This document shows positions 9,324-21,659 of a stretch of 24,133 bases of DNA, piece after piece. The notes below the pieces were generated by a model. That model saw only the letters and a list, made by a program, of their open reading frames with translations, did no database searches and was not told the DNA's origin. Both the position numbers and the translations under genes were made by a program. Origin of the DNA: Protostelium mycophagum (Eukaryota; Evosea; Variosea; Protosteliida; Protosteliaceae); NCBI GenBank assembly GCA_002081555.1, contig MZNV01001397.1:1-24133 (forward strand), in the 5' to 3' direction. How positions within the stretch are numbered: position 1 is the first letter of the stretch; each line of letters opens with the position of its first letter.

Positions 9324-12300
9324 ATGGGTCCAAAGAAGAAGGCAGCCAAGAAGGGACCAGATCTCAGAGGTTTCGCCACTACTTCAGTGGCATCCAAAGT
9401 CGTTCCTGTGAAGCAAGCTGAAGAGCCTGTGGTCGCAACGCCGGCGCCAGAACCAGAGAACAATGAACAAAGCAGTTCAGCAAAATCTGAAATAGGTCAC
9501 ACAGTTAACACTTCATTTTTTGGCATCATCAAGAAGGTGTGAGATTGAGAGTGACATCACACAGCGGACAGTTGGGAAGATGAAGATCTATCAATTACTG
9601 AAGGATTTGAGAGGATCATCCCAAAAGCTGAACGCATTGCCACCAGGTACAATCATTCTCGAAGTGATTCAGACACTCATGTTCCAGGGAGATCTCATTT
9701 TTAGAACGCGATATGAGAGCACATACTGGACTTTTGAAAGATAATTTGGTCAAATTAGAGTCTGATGTGGTCGAGAAGATCATTCAGTTGGTGACATAAT
9801 TTATTCCTTTGTAATGTTGTCCTCTTCTGGCGCACAGCGCCATCATCAAATGACCATTGCTTGATTTTGCATCAGATTCTGACCGAAATAGGCCAGGAAA
9901 GATCCTGGAAATTTCTCTGTACAATGGAGTGTTGCTCCAGTTGTCGACGCAACAGAAGAAGAACAGAGAGTTGTACAGGCGTATTCCAACTTGACCATAT
10001 TGTCGACATCACCATCTACAATCGGAATTACAATGAAGGAAGTTGTCGACGCAATCAAAGCGACAAAGAATGGTCCAACTGAGCAGGTTTCGTTTCTACA
10101 TTTTTTATCTTTATTCTCGGCATGACTATGCAGAATGTATTTTTAAAAAATAAAATTTAATGTGAGCGTTTTATTCAAAGTTGAAAATAAAATAAAATTT
10201 AATTACAGGTTTTGGAACAAGCTGTACTTAATCAGAATGACGTCACCGGTTGGGTTTCCAGGGATTACGGGGATGACAAGGAGGTGTCACGTGACGGCGA
10301 GTGGCTCGACGGCACCACCTCTGCAGAGATGTTCCCCCCACTCCCAGGGAGAAAGGCGGGAAAATATGACCCCAACAAAAGGGATGAAAAAAAGGCGGGA
10401 AACCAAAAATTTGAAACGAAAAAATCTGAGATGAAAAAAGAAGACAACACAAAGCGGGAAAATTCCGAGAAAACCAAAGAACCCGAGTATGACAGCCCCA
10501 ACGAAGGTAAATTTCCGCGAAATTTCGTGAAAATCGACGAAATTCAGAAGAAAATATGGACCCCGAGGAGGTTCTCACACAGCGTTTCATTCGATTGAGA
10601 CAGCACATCATCAAATTAAAAAAGGCTCGAGCATCTGCCGAAAACGTCAGAAATTTCGAAGCAAAGGTGGGGTCACGTGACATCAGACGTCAAATGACTC
10701 GTTGTAGTTGGATGCCACCGTGTCTGATTATTTATTCGACAGAAAGAGAGCAGAATTCGCTTATCAAGAATTCCTCAATGCGAAAAAACAGAAAAAAATG
10801 ATGAAGAGGTGATTATTTCTGTCTCGTTGTAGATGGGATTGTAGATCGAGCGAAGATAGGTTAAAGGCAGAAGAAAATAAGATGGAAGTGGTGGACCAAA
10901 CGGAAAGTCAAGATGGAGAGTTTTCGGGAATGTTTGTGGAGAAAAAATTGAAAGATGGAGAAGAGACTCCCACGACCGAAAAAACAAGGGCGGCGCAAAA
11001 AAATGAGACGGCACAAAATAATGAGACGGCACAAAATAATGAGAAGGCACAAAGCGATGAGACCAAGGCTGGTTTGTCGTGTTAAAGGCTTTTATAATAA
11101 TGAAATAATGTAGATATGGATGTTGGTGGACTTTTCGCCGAAAATGATGAAGATACAGTATCTACTACCAGTCGGGTGAGAATCTCCGAGAATTTTCTTG
11201 AATAATTCACAGAATTTTCACAGAATATATATATGTATCATTTTTTTAAAAATGTGATTTTAAAAATATTTATTTCTATAGAAAATATTCAAACAATACC
11301 AGAAATTCACTCTTTCGACCCTGATCGTTGTAGATCATTGTACACGACCTTCCCTTGGGAACTTCTGGGTCGACTCCATTACGCATGATGCAAGATAATT
11401 TGAGCAAGTATTACAACGGTGTAGAGGTGGTCTGGGAAGACAAAAATGTGGGTCATTCCTCCTACAGATCAAAGTGGGTATAATCTGTATTTCATTCGAT
11501 TGAAACATTATAGATTGACGTTACGGAGACCCAAAACCAAGCAGGTCATTCTTTCAAAAATTTCGACATTTTTCCAAAAAAATTTCATAAATAAAATTAA
11601 AAATAAATAGTATCAAAACTTCGAGATGAAAGAGAACGAGGCTTGCCGCAGCAAAGAACAAGCGAGGCATTATGTATGCACTTTAGCCCTGTTTTGGATG
11701 GTCCAACACGAAGTAAAAATGAGTCGTGAGACGCCCCAAAGACTTTTGGCAAAGTCATACAGGCAATTATGGGACGATTTGGAGAGAGAGAATAAGCGCA
11801 AAATCAGAAATTTGAAGAAAGCACAACTGACGAAGGCAATGGAGATTGTCAGTGAGGTAGACATCTCATAATCTCGAGATGTTTGGCGCGTTGTAGATGT
11901 GATGAATATAGGTTGGAAAAGTGGAAAATACAACACAGAAAACTCGCAGAAATTCAGATATGGAGATCAACGCACCGAACCCCACACAATCTCGGGAGGA
12001 GGTGAAGAATATTTTACCTGATTTCATTTCTTTACAACAATAATTCATTTTATTGCAGCTTTTTGTCATCAAAAACGTTCACAAAAAACATCAAAAAAAT
12101 ATCTTTTGCAAACATTCTGCAGGAGATTTGAATTTTGAAAAAGAGCAGGATAATTACACAAAGGAATTCGGATTAGGTGAATTATTCAACAGAGAAGAGT
12201 ACCAGAAGATGTTGGTTAATAGAAAACAACTTCCCATCTTTCAATACCAACAGAAGATCTTCGATTTCCTAAACGAAGAGCCGGTGGTGGAGATCGAACC

Positions 12301-15300
12301 CGGGACCCCTGTGTTACAGGAGAGTGGAGAGATCGCGGAAGAGACTGCTTCTACACCGAGCCAACCGAAAAATCTTGGAAGATTACTCATCATCTCAGGG
12401 TCTACAGGTCTTTTTTTCTCCTTTAGCATTTTCTTTTGAATTTTTTTTAAAAATGGTGAATTTCACGTGAATTTAATAAAAATTAATAAAAATGAATGAA
12501 ATAGGTTGTGGAAAATCAACACAGACGTCCATCTACATCTTGGAAAATTGGATCACTCAAGGTATGAAGGTACGTAATCTGAAATCTTCACGTCTATTTT
12601 TAGACCTGTCATTCTCTTTTCTCAGAAATTTCAGGGAAAACCACCCAAAATTTTCTGTACAGAGCCACGCCGTATTTCAGCCATCTCCTTGGCACATCGT
12701 GTCAGCCAAGAGCTTGGAGAACCCCGAAATTCCGTAGGAAATTCCAAAAGTCACGTGGGGTATTCCATCCGCCTCGAAAAAAAGGCGGGAAAGAATTCCC
12801 GGATTATTTTCGCCACGACCGGAGTCATCTTAAGAATGTTGGAGGATGATGAGAATGAAGAAATGAGACAGATGACACATCTCATTGTGGATGAGATCCA
12901 TGAGAGATCATTAGACACCGATTTCATCTTGATTCGGTTGAAGCAGCTGATGGTAAAGAGGAGGGATCTATGTGTCATCTTGATGTCTGCTACAATGGAT
13001 GAGGATAGGATATCTGATTACATGAAAGATGTGTCCAAGCCAGTCCTCATCAAGGTGATGTTTGACAAATAACATATTTATACTACGGATGCGAATAAAA
13101 ATCAATTGAATCTTGATGGTGTGATGTGATATCTCAGACAACGAGTTGAATGATAAAAGGTACCTGGGAGGACATTCCCAGTGCATTCTTATTTCTTAGA
13201 AGACGTTATAGAGGCCACCGGTTACTCCCTGCCACAAGGTATGTCTCGTTGTAGACTGTCATTTTCCCAACATTTCGAGATTCTAGATGATTTTCTGACA
13301 ATTACAGATTCTGACATGGCCAAGAGAAAATATCAAAGGGCAAGAAAAGAAGATGTAGATAAAGATCTGCAAGAGGCGAATTCCCTGGGAGGAGAATACT
13401 CCCCATCTACAATCCAGACACTCACCATCATGGATCATTATAAGATCAATTATGACCTGATCATCATGCTGCTGGAGAGGGTATATTAATTTTTATATTT
13501 TATTTTGATTTTCAGTGTTGTAAAATGTCAAATAAAGTCGTCCTTCAATTATCTGACACATGTCAGATTGACAGTGACACGAACCTGTCACCGCTGTCAA
13601 AAGCAATTCTGATATTCTTACCCGGAATCAACGAGATCAGAAAATTATACGACTATTTGTCGTCTCACAAGTTTTTTGGCGGGAAAAACTGGGTGATCTA
13701 CCCGATGCATTCTACAATCGCCACGGAGAAGCAGGAGGAGGCTTTCTTAACACCACCAAGGGGGAAGAGGAAGATCGTCTTGGCGACAAATATTGCAGAG
13801 ACAGGTGTGTTTTTAATACTCATCGGTAATTACCGCGAAACATCGTGGATGGGTTTATCATAGTGACCGTGTTGTAAAACATTTGTTTTTAAAAAAAGTT
13901 TCTTTCTATACGAATTTTTTCATAAAAATTTTGTGCAGTAAGCCACAGTAAACATTTTTGTGTCAGTTGATCACAAAATCTTTTGTATAATTCAATTTAT
14001 TTAATTTCAAAAAAATAATTAAAAAAACAGGTATCACTATTCCGGACATCACTTGCGTTGTAGATTGTGGGAAACACAAGGAGATCTACTTTGACGAGAA
14101 GAGACAGATCTCCCAACTGAAGGAGAATTTCGTGTCACGTGCCAATGCTGCACAAAGAAGAGGAAGAGCTGGGAGAGTGCAATCCGGTACGTCTACAACT
14201 CTGTTTATCTGAATCTCAGAAATAATTTCAATCACATTATTTATAAGTATTTCACGAAATATTGATTTTATAATTATGAATTTTATTGTTTTAAAAAAAA
14301 TTGAATTGATCATGCAGGTGTCTGTTTCCACCTTTTTACAAAAGAGAGACACGATCTAAAGATGGAGGAAAACCAAAAGCCAGAGATGCTCAGACTATCC
14401 CTTCAAGACTTGGTGCTTCGTGTGGCGAGTTGTAAAATCGGGGGGATAGAAGACGTCATTCTACAAGCGCTCGACCCCCCCTCAAGCGAAAATATACAGA
14501 GGGCGGTGACGTCATTGATACAAGTGGACGCCCTGGACGAGAAGCAGGTGGGTCTAGGGTTTTATTTTGGCGGGAAAATCTTGTTTGCGACCTCAACGCG
14601 TAGTAACACGGTAGTTACCGCATTTTTAAAATCATAAATCTCATGGTCGAGATAATGATAAAAATAGAATTTGACCAAACTGGGAATACATTTGTCAAGA
14701 CTTCCCTTAGACGTATACCTCGGCAAGTTGCTCATCATGAGTGTCATGTTTCGATGTCTTGATGCGGGACTCACCATCGCGGCCATCTGCTCCTCTAAAT
14801 CTATTTTCCATTCCCCTCTTGGCCTTGAGAATGAAGCACAAACCGCCAAATTATTATTCAAAAAAGGTGAGACCTTGTCCTGTTTTCTAATAGTAAACTT
14901 TGGTGACATGAGGAATAGGTGATAGCGATTTCCTCACTATGTGCAACGCATACTATAAATGGCGTAACTTGTGTCAAACGAATAGCAAAGGAGAAGCAGA
15001 ATACGCCCGAAAGACATTCTTAAACACAAAGAACTTGATCTCAGTTGAAGAATTAAGACATCAGTTCATGTGCCTCCTCATCGAGATGAGACTTGTCGAT
15101 ATTTCGCAGCAAGATGCCAGAGACATCCAGAGGTGACTCGTTGTAGATTCGCGGAATAATTCCTCGGATATTTCATGATTCAGGCACGAAATATTGAGAC
15201 GAAAACAGGTGCAGATTCCACGGCCCAAAATCAGAGTTTTTCCGCGTTCCGGCAGAATATGACAGATTCTCACGTGACGGGAGTGTCATAGATGCATGCG

Positions 15301-15975
15301 TGGCAGCTTCTTTTTACCCCAAATTGATACAAGTTGACGGGAAGTCCGGCCAATACCACACTCTAAGTAACCAGCCGGTATTTGTACATCCAGGGTCTGT
15401 AAATTCTTCAGTTGGCGGGAAACCGCAGTTTGCGCAGGGGTGGGTCTACAATGATCTTTACAATGACTTTATTAACTTTGGAAATATTATTGTGGAGCGT
15501 TGTAGAATAACCAACTGCAGGGGTGTGACAAGGTGGATGGCGTATCACAGTCTACACAAGGGAAATAGATTGATGGCTGCAGAATGTTGCACTGTAGACA
15601 TAACATCCGTGATTGCTTTGTGTGGAGATACTGAAATTAAGGTACTTTTTCAATTTCGTAAAGACTTAAAGCATAAGACAAAAATAAATTAGAATACGAA
15701 GTTCTCAAGAAGATGGAAGGACTGATGATCTTTAGGGATTGTCAGGCATCATCAACATGGATACCGGACGGATCAGGTTGCGTCTCCAGCATCCATTGGC
15801 GTCCATCTCCATCAGGATCATGCGCTTTAAGATCAGAGAGATGTTTGACAAGATGCTCGGCGAGACCAAATACTCTTGGGACGCGAGAGAAGAGGAGTGG
15901 TTCGAGACGATGATCAGCTTCTTACAGACTCATTCCGCACATTTTCGACAACATCAGTCGGTGTTGACTTTATAA
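9324..15975 (+). CDS. DHX29: DHX29-type DEAH-box RNA helicase (many exons)
   Basis: Cytoplasmic DExH helicase of the DHX29 group (fungal YLR419W-like), which in animals helps the 43S ribosome unwind structured 5' leaders. The ATG at 9324 is the first in frame; the Lys-rich start with RGFATTSVASK recalls fungal members. A charged linker and the tandem repeat at 10993-11064 precede a segment ending near 11871 that aligns with the DHX29 N-terminal region. The helicase core follows. Walker A SGSTGCGKST is split by the intron 12408-12504. DEIH lies at 12890-12901, SAT near 12982, the ATNIAETG block near 13780, and motif VI QRRGRAGR near 14152-14175. Helicase-associated and OB-fold regions run to the stop at 15975 (LRLQHPLASISIR near the end). 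Most introns are 35-110 nt. DHX57 or DHX36 are the main alternatives. A few small joins, such as 9500-9540 and 15200-15260, are unsettled. Confidence 0.87.
10993..11064 (+). repeat. 18-bp tandem repeat, 4 units, coding
   Basis: Four consecutive 18-bp units (10993-11010, 11011-11028, 11029-11046, 11047-11064). The middle two differ at one base and the outer ones at a few more. They lie in frame in the helicase N-terminal linker and encode a six-residue acidic/Gln-rich repeat of the type QNNETA. This is probably a low-complexity linker expanded by replication slippage. Confidence 0.85.
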
Positions 15976-16579
15976 AGGTGTTTTTCAGTTGCGTTATTTA
16001 CAATAGAGAAATGATCATGTTTCTTTTCAAAGAGGTGGCACCTTGCAGAGGATAAACGGGACTCTTCAAGGATAAAGATGCCAACAGTCATATTGTATCC
16101 GATTTTTGTTTGGATTGATACGGGTTCTCACGCTGAAGATGGAGAGCTTCATTTTCGAAATTTTAAATATCAGAAAATCTCGGTTGATATCAACCGCGCG
16201 TCTCCTCCAATCTAGGTCAACTCGCACGGTAATTTCACGTAACTTAGCGAGAGCCGCAAAAGGAATTGAGGTGCCTTGTTAATAATGGCACTGATCACAT
16301 CGCCGTCAATGTACATGAAAGTCAAGTGCGGGTTTGAAAAACAATGCTAGCTCTTTCAACGTGCCCAACATCACGACGGGACAACAGTGTGCATTCTCCT
16401 GCGAGAAATAGAAAATCCAAACCATCAAGGGTGCCGCGGGGATGACAATATATGGCATTTTTCTTTGGGAAATTTCAATCACGCACCCGGGAACGCCAAA
16501 ATCACAACCGTGTTGCCGCGAACCGGAGTTTGGAGGACTATCCGCACAGCACCAAAACCGAGCCGATCAAAACACAATC
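15976..16579. other. intergenic between helicase and asparagine synthetase
   Basis: This 604-bp stretch must hold the helicase 3' end and the asparagine synthetase promoter. A short frame from the ATG at 16078 to a TAG near 16215 encodes about 45 residues (MPTVILYPIFVWIDTGSHAE...). It has no recognised family and no supporting splice signals, so I do not call it a gene. I saw no tRNA, transposon or long repeat. Confidence 0.35.
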
Positions 16580-19500
16580 ATGTGCGGGATCGTCGCCTAC
16601 TGCTCACACCATGACGCCACACCTCCAACCTCTCAACAAGTGGAAGAATCCATGCAGAGCATCTTCCATAGAGGTCCAGACGAACAGAAACAGTGGAGAT
16701 CTGATGATGAAAAATGCGGTAAGGACTGTCATTTCAGACCTAATTCTAATGTGACAAGGTATTGCGTTGGTGAGATTGAGTATCATCGATTTGTCTGGAG
16801 GACACCAACCTCTATCTTCTGAAGGTGAGCCCATTCCATCTTCGCACCAGCTGGCGTTGTAAAGACATACTTTGATAGCAGTTGTCATAACTCTTCTTCT
16901 GCTGACCTGAACGAGGGGTGTACGCGGTGGTGAACGGAGAGCTTTACGACTTTGAACGCATTAGAAGCGAGCTGCAAGAGGAAGGCTGCGTCTTCAAGAC
17001 CGGTGCGGATAGTGAAATTGCACTCCACTTGTAAGTCCTCACAAAACTGCATTACACTTTCTGATTGCCTGATGGCATATCCAAGGTACAAGAAGCACGG
17101 CGCACCTGAGTTTTTGAAACACTTGAGAGGTGAATTCGCCCTCTGCATTGTAGACACGAGAGGTCCTGCGACTAAAATGTTTGCTGCGAGAGATCGATAT
17201 GGAATGAAACCGCTGTACTACACCACCACACCCGAAGGTGTCACGCTCATCTCCAGCGAGATCAAGGGGTATGAAATCTCACCGAAATTTCGATTTTTTG
17301 TTCGCAGAAGATGTTCAAGTTGAAATGATGGATCTACAACGAGACAGGTTGCAAGGGATGGGGTGGAGCCCAGAGTGGGATGTACAAAGCATCATCGAAA
17401 ACGGCTGGCTCGCTGACCACAGATCGATATTCAAAGGTGTACACAAGGTAACCCCATTCTACCCGTTGTAGATCCCAAATGTCAATCTGACGTGATGACA
17501 TCTGACACGTCCAGTTACAACCCGGCCATTGTATGTATTTTTCCAATGGAGAAAGACCTAGGACCGAAAAGTATTGGGACGTGGAATTTAAAAACAAAAA
17601 TGAGATAGAGACCAGGACAATCGGAGAAATGGTGAACCAAGTCAGAGACATTCTAAAAGAATCTGTCAGACTGAGACTTAGAGCTGATGTCAACTATGGT
17701 GTCTATCTTTCTGGCGGGATAGGTATTTTTTCAGATTCCCGCCAAAAAGAAGATTTGAATTTCGAATTGAGGATTTATAGATAGTTCGTGCATTGCGGGA
17801 ATTGCCACCGAGATTTTGAGGGAATCAAACCCCAACGCAAAAGTCAAGGCCTTCTCTCTCTCTTTTCCAGGTAATTTTCCCACAATTTTCGGAGAGAATT
17901 CACCAAGATTCTGAGAATTTTCTAGGAAAAGGAGAGTCTGATGAAGCCCCCATCGCAAAACGTACTGCAGAATTTATTGGTGCAGACCAAATGGTAACCA
18001 TTTCTTTTCAGCCAAATTCTTCCCATCGCAAAGATACTTCATATTTACAACGATGTAGATCGTGCCGGTGAAGGAGGAAGAATTAGTTGATGCATTCGCA
18101 AAGATGGTGAGACACACAGAGACGGTCTCGTGGGATTTTGGCGGTGCCGGAAAATATTTATTGTCAAGAGCTACTCGTGACGCCGGATACACGGTGAGAT
18201 TAGAAAGATTTCCCGATTAGAATATTTCATTCGAAATAATCTGTGAAATGACGGAGAGTCCCAGGTTGTTTTGACTGGAGAAGGTTCGGACGAAATTTTC
18301 GGAGGTGAAATTCTCCACAATTCAAAATTCTGAAAATGACAGGATATAACGTCAGCTTTTTCCCAGACTTTCTCCGTGAAATGGATCCGAATAATTCGAA
18401 ATTATTCAACACCGAAATGGAAGAGAAATGGAGGTCAGAAAATATTTTTCAAGCAGTTTTTGGCCGTAAAGTTATTCTCTGAGACTTTGTTGCAAAAAAT
18501 ATCCAGTGCAAATCTGCCGCAGTACGGAGAAAACATAAATTGATTGTCAAAGACTGGTATATGAGAGTGAACAAATGGTCACCATGATAATTATTTATGA
18601 CACTTGTCAGAGTTGAAAACTTGGAGAAAGTGAAGCAAGTTCCCTTTTCCTTTGCGACCAGAAAATTTGATGTCGACGGGCACGTTGTAGATAGGTCAAG
18701 AGTGAACAATATCTCCATCCCCGTGCTTTACGGTTCATCCGGCCTGCCTCAGGTTTTAATCTGTACATATTTATTTCTTTGTCTACAACGAGGATTCATG
18801 GATTTTCCCACTAGTTATTTTTATTTCAATTTATTTACAAAAAAAACTGACACTTTTCAGTCAGCTTTTGCGAAGGAGGCCTGGAACGGTGAAAACGTGG
18901 AGAACGACAACACCTGCAAGACTTTCATAGACAGTATGGGAAGCCCAGCCGAGAAGAAGATGAAGGAGGAATGGCATCCTCTCCATTCTGCAATGGTGAG
19001 TTTGTGTCTCCATTTTTATAAATCTAAACATTCAAAACGAACGCAACAAGTAATGTTGCCAAGCACGGCAGAGCCGCAGATAGTCACGTGACCGTTTCAT
19101 TTTTTTGAAATGACGACCGTAGTACTTGGAGACAAAGACAGTATTCCCAAACTTGTTACTGAACCATTTGGGGGATAGAAACGAGATGGCTAATTCCATC
19201 GAGGGTAGACTTCCATTTGCTGACCATAAGCTCGTAGAATATGTCAACTCTTTGCCTCCGTACGTACTTGTCTGATGATTATTATTTGATACATGTCAAA
19301 CCTGACATTTTTGTCGGTCATGTCTGATGAGAACAGATGTGTTAAGATCAGATACGACGGTGGTGTTTTAACAGAGAAGTGGATCCTGAGGGAAGCCGTC
19401 AAGGTGAAGAATGTCAATCTGACATGAATGTGGAAAGTCTCAAAATGTACAGCCTTACATCACTGAGGAGTTATATTCTCGGAAGAAGATGCCATACCAT

Positions 19501-19801
19501 GCACCTGTCAAAACGAGCGAGGAGGCTGAGGGTAAGTATTCAGCTGCATTCTATTTGAATACAACTCAATCATGCAGCGCATGGGGACCCCATCAGAAGA
19601 CTTTTAGACACCTGGATCACCAGAGATAATCTCGCTCAACTCGGTTTCATCGACATCGATGCCATCTTAAACATGAAGAATGACAGGAGCGGGAACACAG
19701 AAGGTGATCAAGGGTACACTTTCAGCACAAAGATATTGATTGCCGTGACGAGTTTGGTCGTCCTGGGACAACACTTCAAAGTCCCCCAGTGGAATAAATA
19801 A
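16580..19801 (+). CDS. ASNS: asparagine synthetase, glutamine-hydrolysing (multi-exon)
   Basis: Converts aspartate, glutamine and ATP to asparagine, glutamate, AMP and pyrophosphate. The ATG at 16580 starts MCGIVAYC; after Met removal Cys2 is the nucleophile of the class II glutaminase domain. Also visible are the HRGPDEQ block, RLSIIDLSGGHQPLS, VVNGELYDF and RDRYGMKPLYY. The synthetase domain has the ATP pyrophosphatase loop YLSGGIDSSCIAG, split by the intron 17723-17780, and the GEGSDEIFGG loop near 18280-18302, also interrupted by an intron. EMANSIEGRLPFADHKL and KWILREAVK precede a C-terminal block ending ...FKVPQWNK at the TAA at 19801. The style is closer to bacterial/fungal AsnB-like enzymes than to animal ASNS, judged by eye. 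Two introns share a 14-nt word (17478, 19410). Some exons between 18300 and 18600 are unresolved. Confidence 0.92.
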
Positions 19802-20001
19802 CCTTTTATTTTCATTTTTGTTCGTTTTGAGTGGCACTGTTAATTGGCTGAGAACACGATCAAAGTACATAATTAAAATGCTACCATAAGAAGTATTTTA
19901 GGATGATGGCGTGTCTGTTTTTTGTGCGACTGCGCACATGACGTCTTACTTCCGTATTGATCATCCATCCGACACAATCGGCTCCCAAAACATCTATCAA
20001 C
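19802..20001. promoter_or_regulatory. acyltransferase promoter region
   Basis: This 200-bp gap separates the asparagine synthetase stop from the acyltransferase ATG. It contains TGACGTCT followed by TACTTCCG (about 19938-19953), which resemble CRE and ETS-type sites. That reading comes from motif shape only. No gene is seen. Confidence 0.35.
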
Positions 20002-21634
20002 ATGGCGAAAAAAGTGAGTGGAACACCACGACCCGTATTCTTACAGGTTGGTTGATGTCTTCTTTCAGGCCACTTTTACTGGAGGTGCATTTCTCCTCAC
20101 ATTATTCCTTACGTGCCTGGTGGGCGATCTCTTCCTTCTTTTCCCTGCTTTCGTGATCCTCTTTCCAACATCATGGCCTCTATACAGACGTTACTGCGAC
20201 ACCCTCGCGGCGTGGTGGTTTCGTATCTCTGTATTCTTCTATGGTAAGTTGCTTTGACAAAGGGATTAAAAATGAATGTTACAGAATGGGTATTGGGAGT
20301 AAAGATTGTGACATATGGAGAGGACGTCTTCAAAATGTCCGGAGAGACCGCGATTATCATCGCCAACCACCGAACACGTTTAGATTGGCAATTCTTATGG
20401 TGATCATTTTTCTCCAAACTAATGTACCGTTTGGAAGCTCATTTTTTAGGTGTCTGTTACACCGCACCGGCACTCTCAATCGCGAGAAGATTGTCCTTAA
20501 GAACAGTTTAAAATTGGCTCCTGGTTTTGGTTGGGCCATGCAGAAATTCTGCTTCTTATTCCTGCATAGAAGATGGGAACAAGACGAAGCACACATCACG
20601 TGAGTGTCATCCTCATGACGTCACCAGATCATTCCTCATATTTGTCGCATCTCTCTTCCAGGAAGAGATTAATCCATGTACAGGCGCGTGCTGAACCATT
20701 ACACACTACATGATTACAATTTCCAGCTTCTTATTTTCCCAGAGGGTACAGACTTGTGTCCAGACAACAGAAAGAAGGTATTCTTAGAACATCTTTGTGA
20801 ATGATCAAAAAGACTTAGAATCTCTCCAGCTCGAATAAAAAATATTCTGATGAGTTATAGAGTTATGCCTACGCAGAGAAGAACAACTTGCCACGTTTGG
20901 AATATGTCATGTATCCAAGAGTAAGAGGACTTCAGCACACCGTGCTTCAGACGAAAGCGAAAGCCACTGCCATCTACAACGTGACAATTGGGTATTTACC
21001 GGAAAAACAGATTCCACAATCTGAAGTCGAATTATTACAATTACACCTGCCAAGAGAAATCCATTTTGCCGTGGAGCGAATTCCCATCGAGCAGGTTTGT
21101 TCTTTTGGCCATCTACAACGGTTAGTGATGAAATTTCTGAAGAACTTCAGGTGCCTACTGGGGACGAAGAGATGGCAAAATGGGTGAACGAAATTTGGGC
21201 GAAAAAAGAGGGTGATTATTTATTTATTTGATTTATTTTTTAAATTTCAAGAACTTGAAATTCTGACGTAATCCCAGCCAGTCTTAAATCTTTCTATGAA
21301 CAAGGAAAATTCCCCGGAAATCCGGTGAATATCAATTCTCAGACTACAACGCTCTTCTTGAGCATCCTATTATGGGTTGTATTTATGTCTGCATCCTTTT
21401 ACGCTCTCTTTTCATTTTGGCAGGTGAGTTTCAATTTTTTTGTGGAAATTTCCAGTTCCACGATCTACAACGATCTTTTGACTTATATTTTCTTATGTTG
21501 ATGTAATTTAGGTGAGATGGTATGCTGTTGTGGTGATCATAGTAGAAGTTATTATTGGCAAATTGGGTGGTGCTGACAACTTGGAAGTGGATTACCACAA
21601 AAAATCTCAAGTCAAATCGGTGAAGAGTGAATAA
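20002..21634 (+). CDS. LCLAT1: LCLAT1/AGPAT-type lysophospholipid acyltransferase (multi-exon)
   Basis: Membrane acyltransferase of the PlsC family, expected to re-acylate lysophospholipids such as lysocardiolipin or lysophosphatidylinositol in the ER or mitochondria-associated membrane. Exon 1 is 20002-20013 (MAKK) and joins in phase to 20069-20243 and 20285-20399. A hydrophobic N-terminal span (TLFLTCLVGDLFLLFPAFVI) is followed by catalytic motif I NHRTRLDW, characteristic of the LCLAT1 group. RTGTLNREKIVLKNSLK comes next, then motif III FPEGTDL with its usual continuation (YAYAEKNNLPR) and PREIHFAVERIPI. A hydrophobic pair near the end (LFLSILLWVVF, WYAVVVIIVEVIIG) is followed by a basic tail. 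A roughly 50-nt intron starting GTACAG just before LLIFPEGTD removes an in-frame stop. The family is firm; the substrate is inferred. Confidence 0.9.
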
Positions 21635-21659
21635 AACATTCTACTCTATTTCCGCGAGT

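Noticed and set aside
10243-10683. Long minus-strand open frame opposite the helicase linker
   Set aside because: It is antisense to a well-supported exon series and has biased composition with no family resemblance.
16078-16215. Short + frame (about 45 codons) starting at an ATG between helicase and asparagine synthetase
   Set aside because: Too short, no homology or splice support, and it lies where promoter and untranslated sequence are expected.
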